NCBI GenBank assembly: GCA_934590325.1
Contig: CAKTOW010000001.1
Location: 62,001-126,000 of the forward strand
Reading direction: 5' to 3'
Length of the DNA stretch: 64,000 nucleotides
Origin: an uncultured Oscillospiraceae bacterium
Lineage (GTDB): Bacteria > Bacillota > Clostridia > Oscillospirales > Oscillospiraceae
In this document: piece by piece, positions 37,274 to 46,190 of the stretch
How positions within the stretch are numbered: position 1 is the stretch's first letter
How the letters are laid out: every line of letters begins with the position of its first letter
Notes under the pieces: generated by a model
Seen by the model: the letters and a program-made list of their open reading frames with translations, nothing else
What the model was told of the DNA's origin: nothing
The model's database searches: none
Made by a program: the position numbers and the translations under genes

Positions 37274-38247
37274 GCATTTCCGATGGTAATGCCGGTGTAG
37301 TACCACTGCAGTATCTCCTGCCAGGTCTTGCCCTCCCGGGCCAGACGGTCGGCGCCGTACTGGCTCATACCCACGCCGTGGCCGTAGCCGGTGACCCGGA
37401 AGGTGACGGAGGTCTCGTCCGCCGTCAGGGTGAAGCAGGCGGAGCGGAGGGAGAATATGCTGCGAAGGTCGGTGCCCTCCAGGTCCGTGCCGCAGACGGA
37501 AACGGTCTCCACCCGGCCGGAACCGTTCTCCGTGACGGCACCGAACCAGGTATCCGGGGTACCGGTGAGGGGCAAGTCGGGGTGGGCGGCGAGGAGCAGG
37601 GCCTTGGCCTCGGCGGTGGTGAAGGTGACGGTGCTGTAGTAGTTGGGGACGGTGTCCTCGCCCTCCGGGCTGGCGACGCTGGTGAGGTAGGGCAGGTCGC
37701 CGCTCCAGACATCGCCGGCGGAGGCGGTGCGGCCGGAGGAGGACGAGTGGAACACCGCCAGGATGGGCTGGCCGTCGTAGAGGGCCACCAGGCCATCGGT
37801 GGCGGAGACCGCCTGCAGGACGCGGTCGTTCCAGGCGGCGAAGTCGGCGCCCCACTTTTCGCGGGCGGCGGACTCCGAGAGGAAGGCGGAGCAGCAGGTG
37901 TGGTCGGTGCAGAAGTCGGCGTCCGGGTGGGCGTCCTTGCGGCCGTGGGAGAGTTGGCAGCAGACGTAGCTACGCTCGGCGGCGGCCTGGGCCTTCAGGG
38001 CCTCCGGGTGGAAGGCGGCGGGCATCTCGCCGCGCACCACGCCGGCCAGGTAGTCGGCCAGGGTCATGGTCTGCAGCGTATCGCCGTCCAGGATGGCGAG
38101 GGGGGTGTCGGCGTCGTGGTGCAGGACGGGGGCGGGATCGCTGGATGGGGACGGGGCGGGCTCTGCCGAGGGCGTCAGGGCGGTCAGATACGCGGCGCCG
38201 AACAGCAGCGCCGTCAGCAGCCAGCCGGCGGCTGCGCTTTTGCGCAT
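37270..38247 (-). CDS. spoIID: SpoIID-like sporulation protein
   Basis: The 325-residue protein has an N-terminal membrane anchor or signal (about 4-22) and a SpoIID domain with VVRGEMPAAFHPEALKAQA (family VLAAEMP-like motif), FHSSSSGRTASAGDVW and the C-terminal GYGHGVGMSQYGAD. SpoIID is a lytic transglycosylase that acts with SpoIIM and SpoIIP in engulfment. I chose the Met at 38247 because AAAGGAGGTGA lies just upstream; the frame runs eight codons further. It is divergent from a spore germination gene. Confidence 0.9.
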   Translation of the reverse strand: MRKSAAAGWLLTALLFGAAYLTALTPSAEPAPSPSSDPAPVLHHDADTPLAILDGDTLQTMTLADYLAGVVRGEMPAAFHPEALKAQAAAERSYVCCQLSHGRKDAHPDADFCTDHTCCSAFLSESAAREKWGADFAAWNDRVLQAVSATDGLVALYDGQPILAVFHSSSSGRTASAGDVWSGDLPYLTSVASPEGEDTVPNYYSTVTFTTAEAKALLLAAHPDLPLTGTPDTWFGAVTENGSGRVETVSVCGTDLEGTDLRSIFSLRSACFTLTADETSVTFRVTGYGHGVGMSQYGADRLAREGKTWQEILQWYYTGITIGNA

Positions 38248-38344
38248 GGGCGTCACCTCCTTTTTGTACATGGTATGCGGGGCTTGTACATAAAATCACC
38301 GGCGCGGGGGAGAATAGCGGAAAAAGGCATCAGGAGGGCTTGGT

Positions 38345-39751
38345 ATGGCAACGGATGGATTCGCGGCGCGGACAGCGGCGCTGGACGAGGCGCTGGGCGT
38401 GGGGAAATGCTTCGACATGACGGGGCGGGACCTGGCCATCGGCGGACGGGCGGCGCGGCTGTGGGTGGTGAACGGGTACGCGCAGGAGGACATACTGGAG
38501 CGGGTCATCGCCGCCTGGCAGGGGCTTGGCGACCTGCGGGACGCGCCGGACGCAGAGAGCTTCTGCCGGCGGTATGTGTCCGTCTGCGACGCGGCGGTGG
38601 AGTACGACAGGGACAAGGCCGTGATGGGGGTATTCGCGGGAAAGACGCTGGTGGTGCTGGACGGGTACGCCGGGGGCATACTCATGGACGTAAAGCAGTT
38701 CCCCACCCGGTCGGTGGAGGAGCCGGACACCAGCCGGGTACTGCGGGGCAGCCACGACGGCTTCGTGGAAAACGTGATGCAGAACGCGGCACTGCTGCGG
38801 CGGCGGGTGCGGGACATGCACCTGCGGCTGGAGCGGATACAGCTGCCGGAGCGGTCGGGTACGGACGTGGTGCTGTGCTACATGGAGGGCGAGGCGGACG
38901 AGGGGCTTCTGGAGGAGCTGCGGGAGCGGCTGGCGCATATACAGGTGGGGTCCATCGCCATGAGCCAGGAGTCCATCGTGGAGGCCATGGCGCCCCGGCA
39001 ATTCTGGAATCCGTTTCCGAAAATCCGCTTTACTGAGCGGCCGGATGTCGCCACGGCGTGCATCATGGAGGGGGATGTGGTGATGCTGGTGGACAACTCG
39101 CCGTCGGCGCTGCTGCTGCCCACCACGCTGCTGCGGTTCAACGAGGAGATCAACGACTATTACTTCCCGCCGCTTATCGGGACGTATCTGCAGGTCATCC
39201 GAACGGTGGTGCTGCTGCTGACCATGTTCATCACGCCGCTGTGGTACCTGCTGGTGAAGAACCCGGACAAGCTGCACGAGAGCCTGCACTTCCTGCTGGT
39301 GCAGGATGAATACTATGTGCCGCTCATCATTCAATTGCTGCTGGTGGAGCTTATCATAGACGTGCTGAAGATCGCGTCGCTGAACACGCCGGACGTACTG
39401 AGCAACTCGTTCAGCATGCTGGGGGCGCTGATACTGGGGGATTTCGCGGTGCAGGCGCGGTGGCTGGTGCCGGAGGTGCTGGTGTATATGGCCTTCGTGG
39501 CCGTGGCCAACTATGCGCAGCACAGCTATGAGATGGGGTACGCCACGAAGCTGTGCAGGATGGTGCTGCTCATCCTTATATGGCTGTGGGACTGGTGGGG
39601 CTTCGCCATCGGTATCGCGCTGACGCTGGCGCTGATCGTCAGCACGAAGCCGCTGGTGGGCAAGGGGTACCTGTATCCGCTGATACCCTTTGACCGGAAG
39701 AAGCTGGCGCGGCTGTTGTACAGGAGGGCTATCAATAAGCACAATAGCTGA
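38345..39751 (+). CDS. spoVAF: SpoVAF/GerA-family spore protein
   Basis: The 468-residue protein has a soluble N-terminal half and about five C-terminal membrane helices (from residue about 290). Motifs include VENVMQNAALLRRRVRD, a long acidic region, and LPTTLLRFNEEINDYYFPP, typical of GerA A-subunit relatives; the short TPLWYLLVKNPDK loop favours SpoVAF. SpoVAF works with FigP in dipicolinate release during germination in Bacillus. Together with the divergent spoIID gene it marks the host as spore forming. Confidence 0.85.
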   Translation: MATDGFAARTAALDEALGVGKCFDMTGRDLAIGGRAARLWVVNGYAQEDILERVIAAWQGLGDLRDAPDAESFCRRYVSVCDAAVEYDRDKAVMGVFAGKTLVVLDGYAGGILMDVKQFPTRSVEEPDTSRVLRGSHDGFVENVMQNAALLRRRVRDMHLRLERIQLPERSGTDVVLCYMEGEADEGLLEELRERLAHIQVGSIAMSQESIVEAMAPRQFWNPFPKIRFTERPDVATACIMEGDVVMLVDNSPSALLLPTTLLRFNEEINDYYFPPLIGTYLQVIRTVVLLLTMFITPLWYLLVKNPDKLHESLHFLLVQDEYYVPLIIQLLLVELIIDVLKIASLNTPDVLSNSFSMLGALILGDFAVQARWLVPEVLVYMAFVAVANYAQHSYEMGYATKLCRMVLLILIWLWDWWGFAIGIALTLALIVSTKPLVGKGYLYPLIPFDRKKLARLLYRRAINKHNS

Positions 39752-39816
39752 GAGAGGGTTTTCTTTTTGTTTGCGGGGGAGGGTTTCGCGCCTGCGGGGA
39801 CGATGGCCTTCGGCGA

Positions 39817-40025
39817 GTAACTTTCTTTCAACAGCGAAAGAAAGTTACCAAAGAACGCTGTTCAAGGGGGAAGGGATTCCGTATTTCCCTTCCCCCTTGA
39901 AGAACCCCCATCCTTGAAACGGCGAAAAAGGGGAGGCGTGCACGCCTCCCCTCTTTCGAATCACCCCTCCGGAGGATAGGCAATTATCAAATTGCGCCTT
40001 TTGCGGCGCGGGGCGCCGCAAAAGG
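39817..40025. repeat. Cluster of four strong inverted repeats
   Basis: The stems are: 13 bp (39817-39829 with 39836-39848, GTAACTTTCTTTC arm); 16 bp (39861-39876 with 39886-39901, TTCAAGGGGGAAGGGA arm); a 24-base perfect palindrome with no loop centred at 39940 (AGGGGAGGCGTG arm); and 13 bp (39997-40009 with 40013-40025, CCTTTTGCGGCGC arm). Spacing is irregular and arms differ, so this is not a CRISPR array. Confidence 0.75.
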
Positions 40026-40057
40026 TAGGTGCGGCTGGCGCCGCGAAATGGGGCGTG

Positions 40058-40090
40058 AAAAAGAGACAGGCGGAGCCTGTCTCTTTTTTA
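40058..40090 (-). terminator. Terminator of beta-helix gene 1
   Basis: AAAAAGAGACAGGC (40058-40071) pairs with GCCTGTCTCTTTTT (40075-40088) around GGA, with T runs on both sides. It lies 65 bases downstream of the minus-strand beta-helix gene. Confidence 0.8.
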
Positions 40091-40153
40091 TATCCAACGG
40101 CGGCTTGGGGGTCGCCGACCCGGTGATGGGGCGGCGCCGCCGTGGGGAGCGCG

Positions 40154-41485
40154 TTAGAACTTTTTCTTGCCCATGTAGGCCATGCCGGTGACGCTGAGGA
40201 CGGCGGTCAGGGCGTAGATGCCCATGCCCGCGTCGAAGGTCTTGGGGGAACCCTTGGTGCCGTCGGCCTTGGTGTCCGTGGTAGTCGTGGAGTTGTAGTA
40301 GTAGCGGGGCGCGGGGGTGTTATCCTGCCACACAGCGGTAAACTCCACATTGCCCTTCACTTCGTAAGTATCATCGGCATTATAGGTCTGGCCGTTTGCC
40401 GTCCAGTTCTTGAAAACGATATTGCTGTTGCCGCTGTTAGGCGCAAACAGAGTGATGGTCGTACCATCAGCAATCTGCTTGTAGAAATCATCGTCATGAC
40501 CGTTCATGTTGAAACGAACGGTGTGGACAGCGATATTATTAACTTTCTGCTTGTTTCCGTCACTCGTATCACCGGTAGTCGTCAGTTTGCCTTCTCCATC
40601 CAGCAGCCCGCTCAGGTCACCCTGCACCTTGGAAATATCCGCAGTATCGTTCAGCTGACGCAGGACAGGGCCGCAGTTACCATCGGCAAAATTCTCGTTG
40701 AGCGTGATAGCAGCAGTGTCATACTTGCCGCTGCTTGCAAGCTGAATCAGTCCGCGGGTACCCGCCTTACCGGACGCCGCTGTACTTTCCGAGTCAACAA
40801 TCTCAAATGCGTTGTTGGAAATATTGACAGTCTGCACCGTTGTGTCCGCAGAGGTCTGACTGACCATGATACCGCCGCCGCAGTCCTTGATCGTACAGCC
40901 GGTGACATTGATATTGGCGCCGCGGATGTCCTTGATCGCATAGGAGTTATAGACATTATAGAACTCACAATTGGTCACAGTGCTGGTGCCGGTGCACTTC
41001 CACGATGTAAGCACAACACGGTCAAAGGTGCAACCCGTAAAGTTCACATCCCCGGAGCTCTCCAGATAAAGCTGCCCGCTCTTTACCACATCTGCTTTGA
41101 ATTCGCCCTTAAAGTTGGTATTTCCCCAAAGAGTGAAGTCTTTCGCTTCGTAAACGAACTTTACATTCTTGATAGTCACCGCTTTGTCTGAACCGGAAAA
41201 CACGATAAACTGCGCCAAGTCACTATTGACCTTTTCCGGTACATTCTCGTTTGTCCTAACAGTATCATGCTCGCCCTCATGTGTCTGAGAACAATTGTTA
41301 CCTAGGCAACCACTTACCGGGGACATTTTCACCGTGACACCGTTGCCATCGTAGTTATAGTTTGCTGCCACGACCGCATTGATGAACGCATTCAAGTCCA
41401 TTTCAGCGGGCGTGTCCGCCCAGGAGAGGGTGGTGACGCTGAGAGCTAAGGCCAGCGCCAGGATCATTGCTAAAAACTTTTTCAT
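40154..41485 (-). CDS. Secreted right-handed beta-helix surface protein with SPKTF tail (copy 1)
   Basis: The 443-residue protein has a signal peptide (1-23, ending TTLSWA), a repetitive beta-helix region with Asn/Thr/Gly-rich strands such as VNFTGCTFDRV and ANINVTGCTI, an InlB-type B-repeat-like segment (about 323-387, from VRFNMNG to EFTAVW), a Ser/Thr linker and a C-terminal SPKTFDAG (from about 413), one hydrophobic helix and a KKKF end. The tail looks like a sortase-type or anchor signal. Its base composition is more AT-rich than its neighbours. A paralogue lies at 54549-55805. Confidence 0.8.
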   Translation of the reverse strand: MKKFLAMILALALALSVTTLSWADTPAEMDLNAFINAVVAANYNYDGNGVTVKMSPVSGCLGNNCSQTHEGEHDTVRTNENVPEKVNSDLAQFIVFSGSDKAVTIKNVKFVYEAKDFTLWGNTNFKGEFKADVVKSGQLYLESSGDVNFTGCTFDRVVLTSWKCTGTSTVTNCEFYNVYNSYAIKDIRGANINVTGCTIKDCGGGIMVSQTSADTTVQTVNISNNAFEIVDSESTAASGKAGTRGLIQLASSGKYDTAAITLNENFADGNCGPVLRQLNDTADISKVQGDLSGLLDGEGKLTTTGDTSDGNKQKVNNIAVHTVRFNMNGHDDDFYKQIADGTTITLFAPNSGNSNIVFKNWTANGQTYNADDTYEVKGNVEFTAVWQDNTPAPRYYYNSTTTTDTKADGTKGSPKTFDAGMGIYALTAVLSVTGMAYMGKKKF

Positions 41486-41735
41486 TACTCTACCCCTTTT
41501 TCAGGTGAAATTTCCATAGGGCAGGGTCGTTTTAATCTCCAATTAAAACGCGCGAGCAGGGCATGCCCTGCCTAATGGATGGGTCGATTATAGCACCAAA
41601 AGCGGGGGCGTGCACGGATTTTCGGAATATTTCTTGGTTTTCTCTGTTTTGGACAAATCAAGATGGGTGGTTTTGGGGAATCTGACGAGGGGAATACGGA
41701 TTCCCACGTCGCTTCACTCCTCGGAATGACAGCGG
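41486..41735 (-). promoter_or_regulatory. Duplicated promoter and leader module (copy 1)
   Basis: Read on the minus strand it has an extended -10, TGCTATAAT (41587-41592 core), then a leader of about 95 bases with the palindrome GCAGGGCATGCCCTGC (41556-41571) and the inverted repeat GTTTTAAT/ATTAAAAC (41529-41536, 41542-41549), ending in AAAGGGGTAGAG before the ATG. Nearly the same sequence precedes the paralogue at 55806-56072, up to a GGATTCCCACG element. Confidence 0.8.
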
Positions 41736-41767
41736 GGGGCGGTGGCGGGACGATGCGGGCATCGTGC
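41697..41767. repeat. Dispersed intergenic repeats (GGATTCC...GGAATGACAG and GACGATGCGGGCATCGT types)
   Basis: GGATTCCCACGTCGC...CTCGGAATGACAG spans 41697-41733, with arms GGATTCC and GGAAT able to pair. It is followed by GGACGATGCGGGCATCGT at about 41748-41765. Both units recur at 56028-56270. Such palindromic units are common between genes in gut Clostridia. Confidence 0.6.
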
Positions 41768-41784
41768 CATACGGGCGCGAGAAA

Positions 41785-44199
41785 TCAGAGGGTCTGCTCC
41801 GTTCTGCCGATGATGTCGTCCTGGGTGGCCTTGGAGAGGACGTTGAAGAAGGCGCTGTAGCCCGCCACGCGGACGATGAGGTCCTTGTAGTTCTCCGGGT
41901 GCTGCTGGGCGTCCAGCAGCGTTTCGCGGGAGACTATGTTGTACTGGACGTGGTAGCCGTGGAGGCGGTTGAAGAAGGCGGAGATCAGCAGCTCCAGCTT
42001 CTGCTTGTTCTGCTCGGAGGCCAGCATGGAGGGGGTCATCTTCTGATTCAGCAGGACGCCGCCTGTGATCTGCTCGGTGGGCAGTTTGGCCACGGACTTG
42101 AACACGGCGGTGGGGCCGCTGCGGTCGGCGCCGTGGGCGGGGCTGCAGCCCTCGGCCAGGGGCTCGTGGGCCTTGCGGCCGTCGGGGGTGGCCATGGTGC
42201 CCATGCCCTGCCCCACGTTGGCGCTGATGGAGGAGGTGCCGCCGTAGCGGATGCCGCCGATGGGGCCTCGGCCGAAGCGGGTGTTGGGGTACTTACGTAT
42301 CTCGTCCAGGTAGGAGTCGTAGGCGGCCACCACCAGCATATCCACGCTGTCGTCGTCGTTGCCGTACTTGGGGGCGTCGTTGAGGAGCATATCCTGGATA
42401 CGGCGGCTCTCGGGAGAGGTGAAGTCGTCGCAGAGGGCGTCCCACAGCTGCTGGGGGGTGAGCTTCTTCTCGTCGTAGACCAGCTTCTTGATGGCGGAGA
42501 GGGAGTCGGCCATGTTGGCGATGCCCACCTGCAGGCCGGAGATGAAGTCGTAGACGGCGCCGCCCTCCTTGATGGTCTTGCCCCGGGCGATGCAGTCGTC
42601 GGTGAGGGCGGAGCAGAGGACATCGGGCACGTCGCGCTCGGAGGCCTTGTCGATGGCGTTTTCCACGATGACGCTGTAGCGGGTGATCTCGCGGAGGGTC
42701 TTGTCCCAGGCGTCCATCAGCTGGTCGTAGCCGGTCCAGTCGGTGAAATAGCCGTAACCCTGGGCGAAGCGCTTGCCGGTGGTCATGTCCACGCCGTTGT
42801 TCATGGCACACAGCAGCACGCGGGGGAAGTTGACGTAGGACATACCGGTGCAGCGGTAGCCCCACTTGCCGGGGACGGCGGTCTCCACACAGCCGATGGC
42901 GCTGTAGTCGTAGGCGTCCTCCTCTTTGACGCCCCAGTGGATAAAGGAGGGGATGATGACCTCGTCGTTGTTCAGGGCGGGCATGCCGAAGCCCAGCTTC
43001 ATGACCTCGATGCACTCGTCGTAGAACTGCTTGTTGAGGCCGTGGTGGTAGCGGACGGTCAGGTTGGGCTGGGTCAGGCGGGTCTGGGCCACGGACCGGA
43101 GCACCAGGAAGGACAGGTCGTTGACGGCGTCGCGCTTGTCCGGGGTCTGGCCGCCGATGGTGACGTTCTGATACATGGGGCTGCCGGCACTGGAGAAGGT
43201 GTGGGCCTGGGAGCGCACCTTGTTGACGGTGAGGGTCTTTATCCACAGGCAGGTCAGCAGCTCCAGGGCATCGTCGCGGGTGATGCGGCCGCTGTCGATG
43301 TCGGCCCGGTAGTAGGGGTACATGTACTGGTCAAAGCGGCCGTAGGACAGGCTGTGGCCGTTGGACTCGATCTGGAGTATCAGCTGGATGAACCACACGG
43401 ACTGCACCGCCTGGCGGAAGGTCCGGGCGGGCTGATAGGGCACGCGGGCGCAGGTGTCGGACAGCTCCAGCAGCTCGGCGCGGCGGGCTGGGTCGGCCGT
43501 GGTGTCCGCCAGCTGCTTCGCCAGGGCGGAGTAGCGCAGGGCGAAGCGGCGGACGGCGTCGATGACGATGAGCACCGCTTTGTAGAACACGTATTTGTCG
43601 ATGGAATCGGGGTCGGCCAGATCCAGGGCGGCCTTGGCCTCGCGGGTGCGGCGCTCGTAGCCGGACAGGCCCTCGGACAGTATGCGGCGGTAGTTCACCG
43701 CCAGGTGGGCGTCGCCGGCGTTGAGCTTGCCCTCCATGCCGAAAACGCCGGTCTCCATGAACACGCTGACCTCGTCGGGCAGCAGGGCGCGGCCGCGGGC
43801 GCGGAGGTTGTTGTTCTCCCAGAAGGGGGCGATGGCGCGGAGCTGGCGCTTGGTGTCCTCGGTGATGTAGAACACGTCGCCGTCGCGCTTTTCAAATGTG
43901 TCCAGCTCGTCCATGACGAACTCCAGGGTGTACTCGGGGAAGATGGGGGCATTGCAGTTCTTGGTAGCCTGGTTGCCCGCCAGCAGGGACTTGTCCTCGA
44001 TGTAGATGGTCATTTTGTCCAGGATGTTCTCCAGCATCAGCGCGCGCTTCATGACGCTGGGCTGGTCGCGGTGCGCCTGGTAGGCCTCTGTGGCCAGAAC
44101 GGCGCGCTCCGCGTCGATGTAGGGCTTCTCGTCCAGGACCTCCTCGCGGAAGGCCTGCATGCGGGGCGTCAGTGCGCCGAAGTGCTTGGTGTTTTCCAT
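41785..44199 (-). CDS. Glycyl radical enzyme of the YbiW/PflD type
   Basis: This 804-residue PFL-like enzyme has the thiyl motif GCVE (Cys 437, Glu 439) and the glycyl radical loop RVAGYSAFF (Gly 780) near the C terminus. True pyruvate formate-lyase has two adjacent active-site Cys, which this lacks, so it is a lyase or dehydratase-type family member. Its neighbours are an activase, an FSA-like aldolase and a sugar kinase, the E. coli ybiW-ybiY-fsaA set. I infer radical cleavage of a sugar phosphate, possibly 1,5-anhydrohexitol phosphate. A glycerol or diol dehydratase is the alternative. Confidence 0.85.
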   Translation of the reverse strand: MENTKHFGALTPRMQAFREEVLDEKPYIDAERAVLATEAYQAHRDQPSVMKRALMLENILDKMTIYIEDKSLLAGNQATKNCNAPIFPEYTLEFVMDELDTFEKRDGDVFYITEDTKRQLRAIAPFWENNNLRARGRALLPDEVSVFMETGVFGMEGKLNAGDAHLAVNYRRILSEGLSGYERRTREAKAALDLADPDSIDKYVFYKAVLIVIDAVRRFALRYSALAKQLADTTADPARRAELLELSDTCARVPYQPARTFRQAVQSVWFIQLILQIESNGHSLSYGRFDQYMYPYYRADIDSGRITRDDALELLTCLWIKTLTVNKVRSQAHTFSSAGSPMYQNVTIGGQTPDKRDAVNDLSFLVLRSVAQTRLTQPNLTVRYHHGLNKQFYDECIEVMKLGFGMPALNNDEVIIPSFIHWGVKEEDAYDYSAIGCVETAVPGKWGYRCTGMSYVNFPRVLLCAMNNGVDMTTGKRFAQGYGYFTDWTGYDQLMDAWDKTLREITRYSVIVENAIDKASERDVPDVLCSALTDDCIARGKTIKEGGAVYDFISGLQVGIANMADSLSAIKKLVYDEKKLTPQQLWDALCDDFTSPESRRIQDMLLNDAPKYGNDDDSVDMLVVAAYDSYLDEIRKYPNTRFGRGPIGGIRYGGTSSISANVGQGMGTMATPDGRKAHEPLAEGCSPAHGADRSGPTAVFKSVAKLPTEQITGGVLLNQKMTPSMLASEQNKQKLELLISAFFNRLHGYHVQYNIVSRETLLDAQQHPENYKDLIVRVAGYSAFFNVLSKATQDDIIGRTEQTL

Positions 44200-44216
44200 A
44201 GCCGCCTCCTGATATG

Positions 44217-44323
44217 TTTCAAACGTAATGTGTATTTGTTTCTTTCGTTATGACTATCATAGCATCTTTTGGGTCTGTGTCAATAAGGTGTTTCAAAAAG
44301 CGGGAAAGAAATTTCATTCGTAA
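44217..44323. promoter_or_regulatory. Putative DeoR operator sites
   Basis: Three sites fit TTTCNNNCGTNA: TTTCAAACGTAA (44217-44228), TTTCTTTCGTTA (44239-44250) and TTTCATTCGTAA (44312-44323). They flank the divergent promoters of the glycyl radical enzyme and its presumed regulator. The last one is repeated exactly, reverse-complemented, at 46191-46202. Confidence 0.55.
44256..44283 (-). promoter_or_regulatory. Promoter of the glycyl radical enzyme gene
   Basis: On the minus strand TTGACA (44283-44278) and TATGAT (44261-44256) have a 16-base spacer. Operator-like TTTCNNNCGTNA sites lie on both sides. Confidence 0.65.
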
Positions 44324-44333
44324 GCGGTTTGGA

Positions 44334-44362
44334 TTGACTTTTGGGGGTAGGGGTGGTATTTT
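44334..44362 (+). promoter_or_regulatory. Promoter of the DeoR-type regulator gene
   Basis: TTGACT at about 44334-44339 and TATTTT at about 44357-44362 have a 17-base spacer. The -10 is weak, so confidence is limited. Confidence 0.45.
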
Positions 44363-44399
44363 TAGGGTAAGAACTATACCGCAGGGACGGAGAAACGAT

Positions 44400-45155
44400 A
44401 TGGCAGGAAAGAAAAGGACCAACGAGATACTGGCGATACTGACACAGCGGGGACGCGTGGAGGTGGCGGCACTGTCGGCGGAGCTGGGGGTGTCGCAGGT
44501 GACCATACGGAAGGACCTGGACCAGCTGTCCGCCGGAGGGCTGGTGACCCGGGAGCACGGCTTCGCCGTGCTGAACAGCGCCGACGACATCAGCGGGCGG
44601 CTGGCGTACCACTATGAGGAGAAGAAGAAGATCGCCCGGCGGGCCGCCGACATGGTGGCCGACGGCGACACGGTGATGATAGAGAGCGGCAGCTGCTGCG
44701 CGCTGCTGGCAGCGGCGCTGGCGGAGAGCCGGAGAAACCTGACCATCGTCACCAACAGCGCCTTCATCGCGGGATACATCCGGGGGAAGGCGGACTTTCA
44801 GATCGTGCTGCTGGGGGGCATATACCAGCACGACTCACAGTGTCTGGTGGGCCCCATGGTGCGCGCGGGCGCGGAGAACTACAACGTGGGGCTGCTGTTC
44901 GTGGGAACGGACGGGTACAGCCCGCGGACGGGCTTCACCAACAAGGACCAGCTGCGGGCGCAGGCGGTGCGGGACATGGCCGAGCGCTGCGACAGAGTGG
45001 TGGTGGTGACGGAGAGCGAGAAGTTCGCCTCCCACGGCACGGTGCCCCTGCACCTGCCGGGGCGGAAAATGGCGGTCATCACCGACGGCCGCATACCGGC
45101 GGAGGCCGCGGCGGCGCTGCGCGCCGAGGGCGCGGAGCTCATCGTGGCGGAATAA
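44400..45155 (+). CDS. DeoR-family transcriptional regulator
   Basis: The 251-residue protein has a DeoR helix-turn-helix (residues about 5-60, with RVEVAALSAELGVSQVTIRKDL) and a DeoR C-terminal sugar-phosphate sensor domain (DTVMIESGSCCALLAAAL, LLGGIYQHDSQCLVGP, VGTDGYSPRTGFTNKD). DeoR proteins usually repress sugar catabolic genes and release on binding a phosphorylated sugar. Position between the glycyl radical enzyme and activase genes and the shared box make it the local regulator. I chose ATG 44400 after GACGGAGAAAC. Confidence 0.92.
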   Translation: MAGKKRTNEILAILTQRGRVEVAALSAELGVSQVTIRKDLDQLSAGGLVTREHGFAVLNSADDISGRLAYHYEEKKKIARRAADMVADGDTVMIESGSCCALLAAALAESRRNLTIVTNSAFIAGYIRGKADFQIVLLGGIYQHDSQCLVGPMVRAGAENYNVGLLFVGTDGYSPRTGFTNKDQLRAQAVRDMAERCDRVVVVTESEKFASHGTVPLHLPGRKMAVITDGRIPAEAAAALRAEGAELIVAE

Positions 45156-45159
45156 GGAC

Positions 45160-45206
45160 AAACAACAGCCTGACGGCCCTCGCGCGGCCGTCAGGCTGTT
45201 GTTTCT
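45160..45206. terminator. Bidirectional terminator
   Basis: A 19-base stem (arms 45160-45178 and 45186-45204, AAACAACAGCCTGACGGCC arm) lies between the convergent regulator and activase genes, with T runs on each exit. Confidence 0.85.
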
Positions 45207-46105
45207 TAAAAGAAGGCGTCGATGCCCTCCGCCAGGAAGGCATGGCGGTAGTCCTCCAGGTCCTCCGGGTGGAGCTGCGCCACGTGGGACAGCTCGTAGG
45301 GGCGGCCCAGCATCTCGTACTTCCGCTGGCCGAACTGGTGGAAGGGCAGCAGCTGTACACGGGATGCGCCCACCTCATGCAGACGCAGGGCAAAGCCCTT
45401 GACATCCTCCAGACTGTCGTTGAAGCCGGGTATCACCGGCAGGCGGGGCAGCACGTCCTTCCCCATGCGGATGGCCAGCTTCATGTTGGCCAGGGGCAGC
45501 TCGTTGGTAACGCCGGTGCCCTGCCGGTGCCGCTCACCGTCCCAGTGCTTGATGTCGAACAGCAGCAGGTCGACCTGCTCCGCCACGGCGCGGAACACCT
45601 CCGGGGAGGCGTAGCCGGTGGTCTCCACAGCGGTGTGGACGCCGCGCTCACGGAGCACCCGCAGCAGGGCTATGGAGAACTCCGGCTGCATGAGGGCCTC
45701 GCCCCCGGAGAGGGTGACACCGCCGCCGCTCTCCTCATAGAAGGGCATATCCTGCATGCAGACGCGGACGACCTCCTCCACGGTCTTCTGCTCACCCTCG
45801 GCCTGCAGGGCGCGGCCGGGGCACTCCCCCACGCAGCGCAGGCAGCCGGCGCAGTTCTCCGGTACGGGGCGGACGGCGCCATCCTCCGTCCGCAGCGCGC
45901 CGTGGGGACAGAGGGACACACAGTGGCCGCAGCGCAGGCACTTCTCCCCGTCCCACAGTATCTGTACCCGCGCCGACTGGCTCTCCGGATTGGCGCACCA
46001 GCGGCAGCGGAGGGGACAGCCCTTCAGGAACACCACCGTGCGGATGCCGGGGCCGTCATTGACGCTGAACTTCTGGATATTGAATACGACGCCGCTTACG
46101 GACAT
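45206..46105 (-). CDS. Glycyl radical enzyme activase (radical SAM)
   Basis: The 299-residue protein has the radical SAM cluster motif CPLRCRWC (CxxxCxxC) near residue 30, followed by a ferredoxin-like insert with two further Cys clusters (CLRCGHCVSLC and CAGCLRCVGEC), as in activases of non-PFL glycyl radical enzymes. It cleaves S-adenosylmethionine to install the radical on the Gly of its partner. I chose the Met at 46105, preceded by GGGAGGAGGTGT; the frame runs 88 codons further but has no site. The partner enzyme is at 41785-44199. Confidence 0.93.
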   Translation of the reverse strand: MSVSGVVFNIQKFSVNDGPGIRTVVFLKGCPLRCRWCANPESQSARVQILWDGEKCLRCGHCVSLCPHGALRTEDGAVRPVPENCAGCLRCVGECPGRALQAEGEQKTVEEVVRVCMQDMPFYEESGGGVTLSGGEALMQPEFSIALLRVLRERGVHTAVETTGYASPEVFRAVAEQVDLLLFDIKHWDGERHRQGTGVTNELPLANMKLAIRMGKDVLPRLPVIPGFNDSLEDVKGFALRLHEVGASRVQLLPFHQFGQRKYEMLGRPYELSHVAQLHPEDLEDYRHAFLAEGIDAFF

Positions 46106-46190
46106 GGGACACCTCCTCCCTGCCCTCCCGCGGGACGGCATGGTGTTTTTCTTCAGCATAGCACGGATGGGGCGAAAAGTAAATGCAAAT

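Larger units (their letters stand above)
39752..40153. other. Gene-free region with an array of hairpins
   Basis: I find no gene in these 402 bases. Five strong inverted repeats follow each other: 39817-39848, 39861-39901, 39929-39952, 39997-40025 and 40058-40088. The last is a good terminator for the minus-strand gene that ends at 40154. The others are entered below as one repeat feature. Confidence 0.7.

Noticed and set aside
37270..38271. Longer start for spoIID at 38271
   Set aside because: The later Met at 38247 has AAAGGAGGTGA at the proper distance, while the earlier start codon has none.
39817..40088. Possible CRISPR array
   Set aside because: Arms of the successive hairpins differ, spacing is irregular and no cas gene is in the window.
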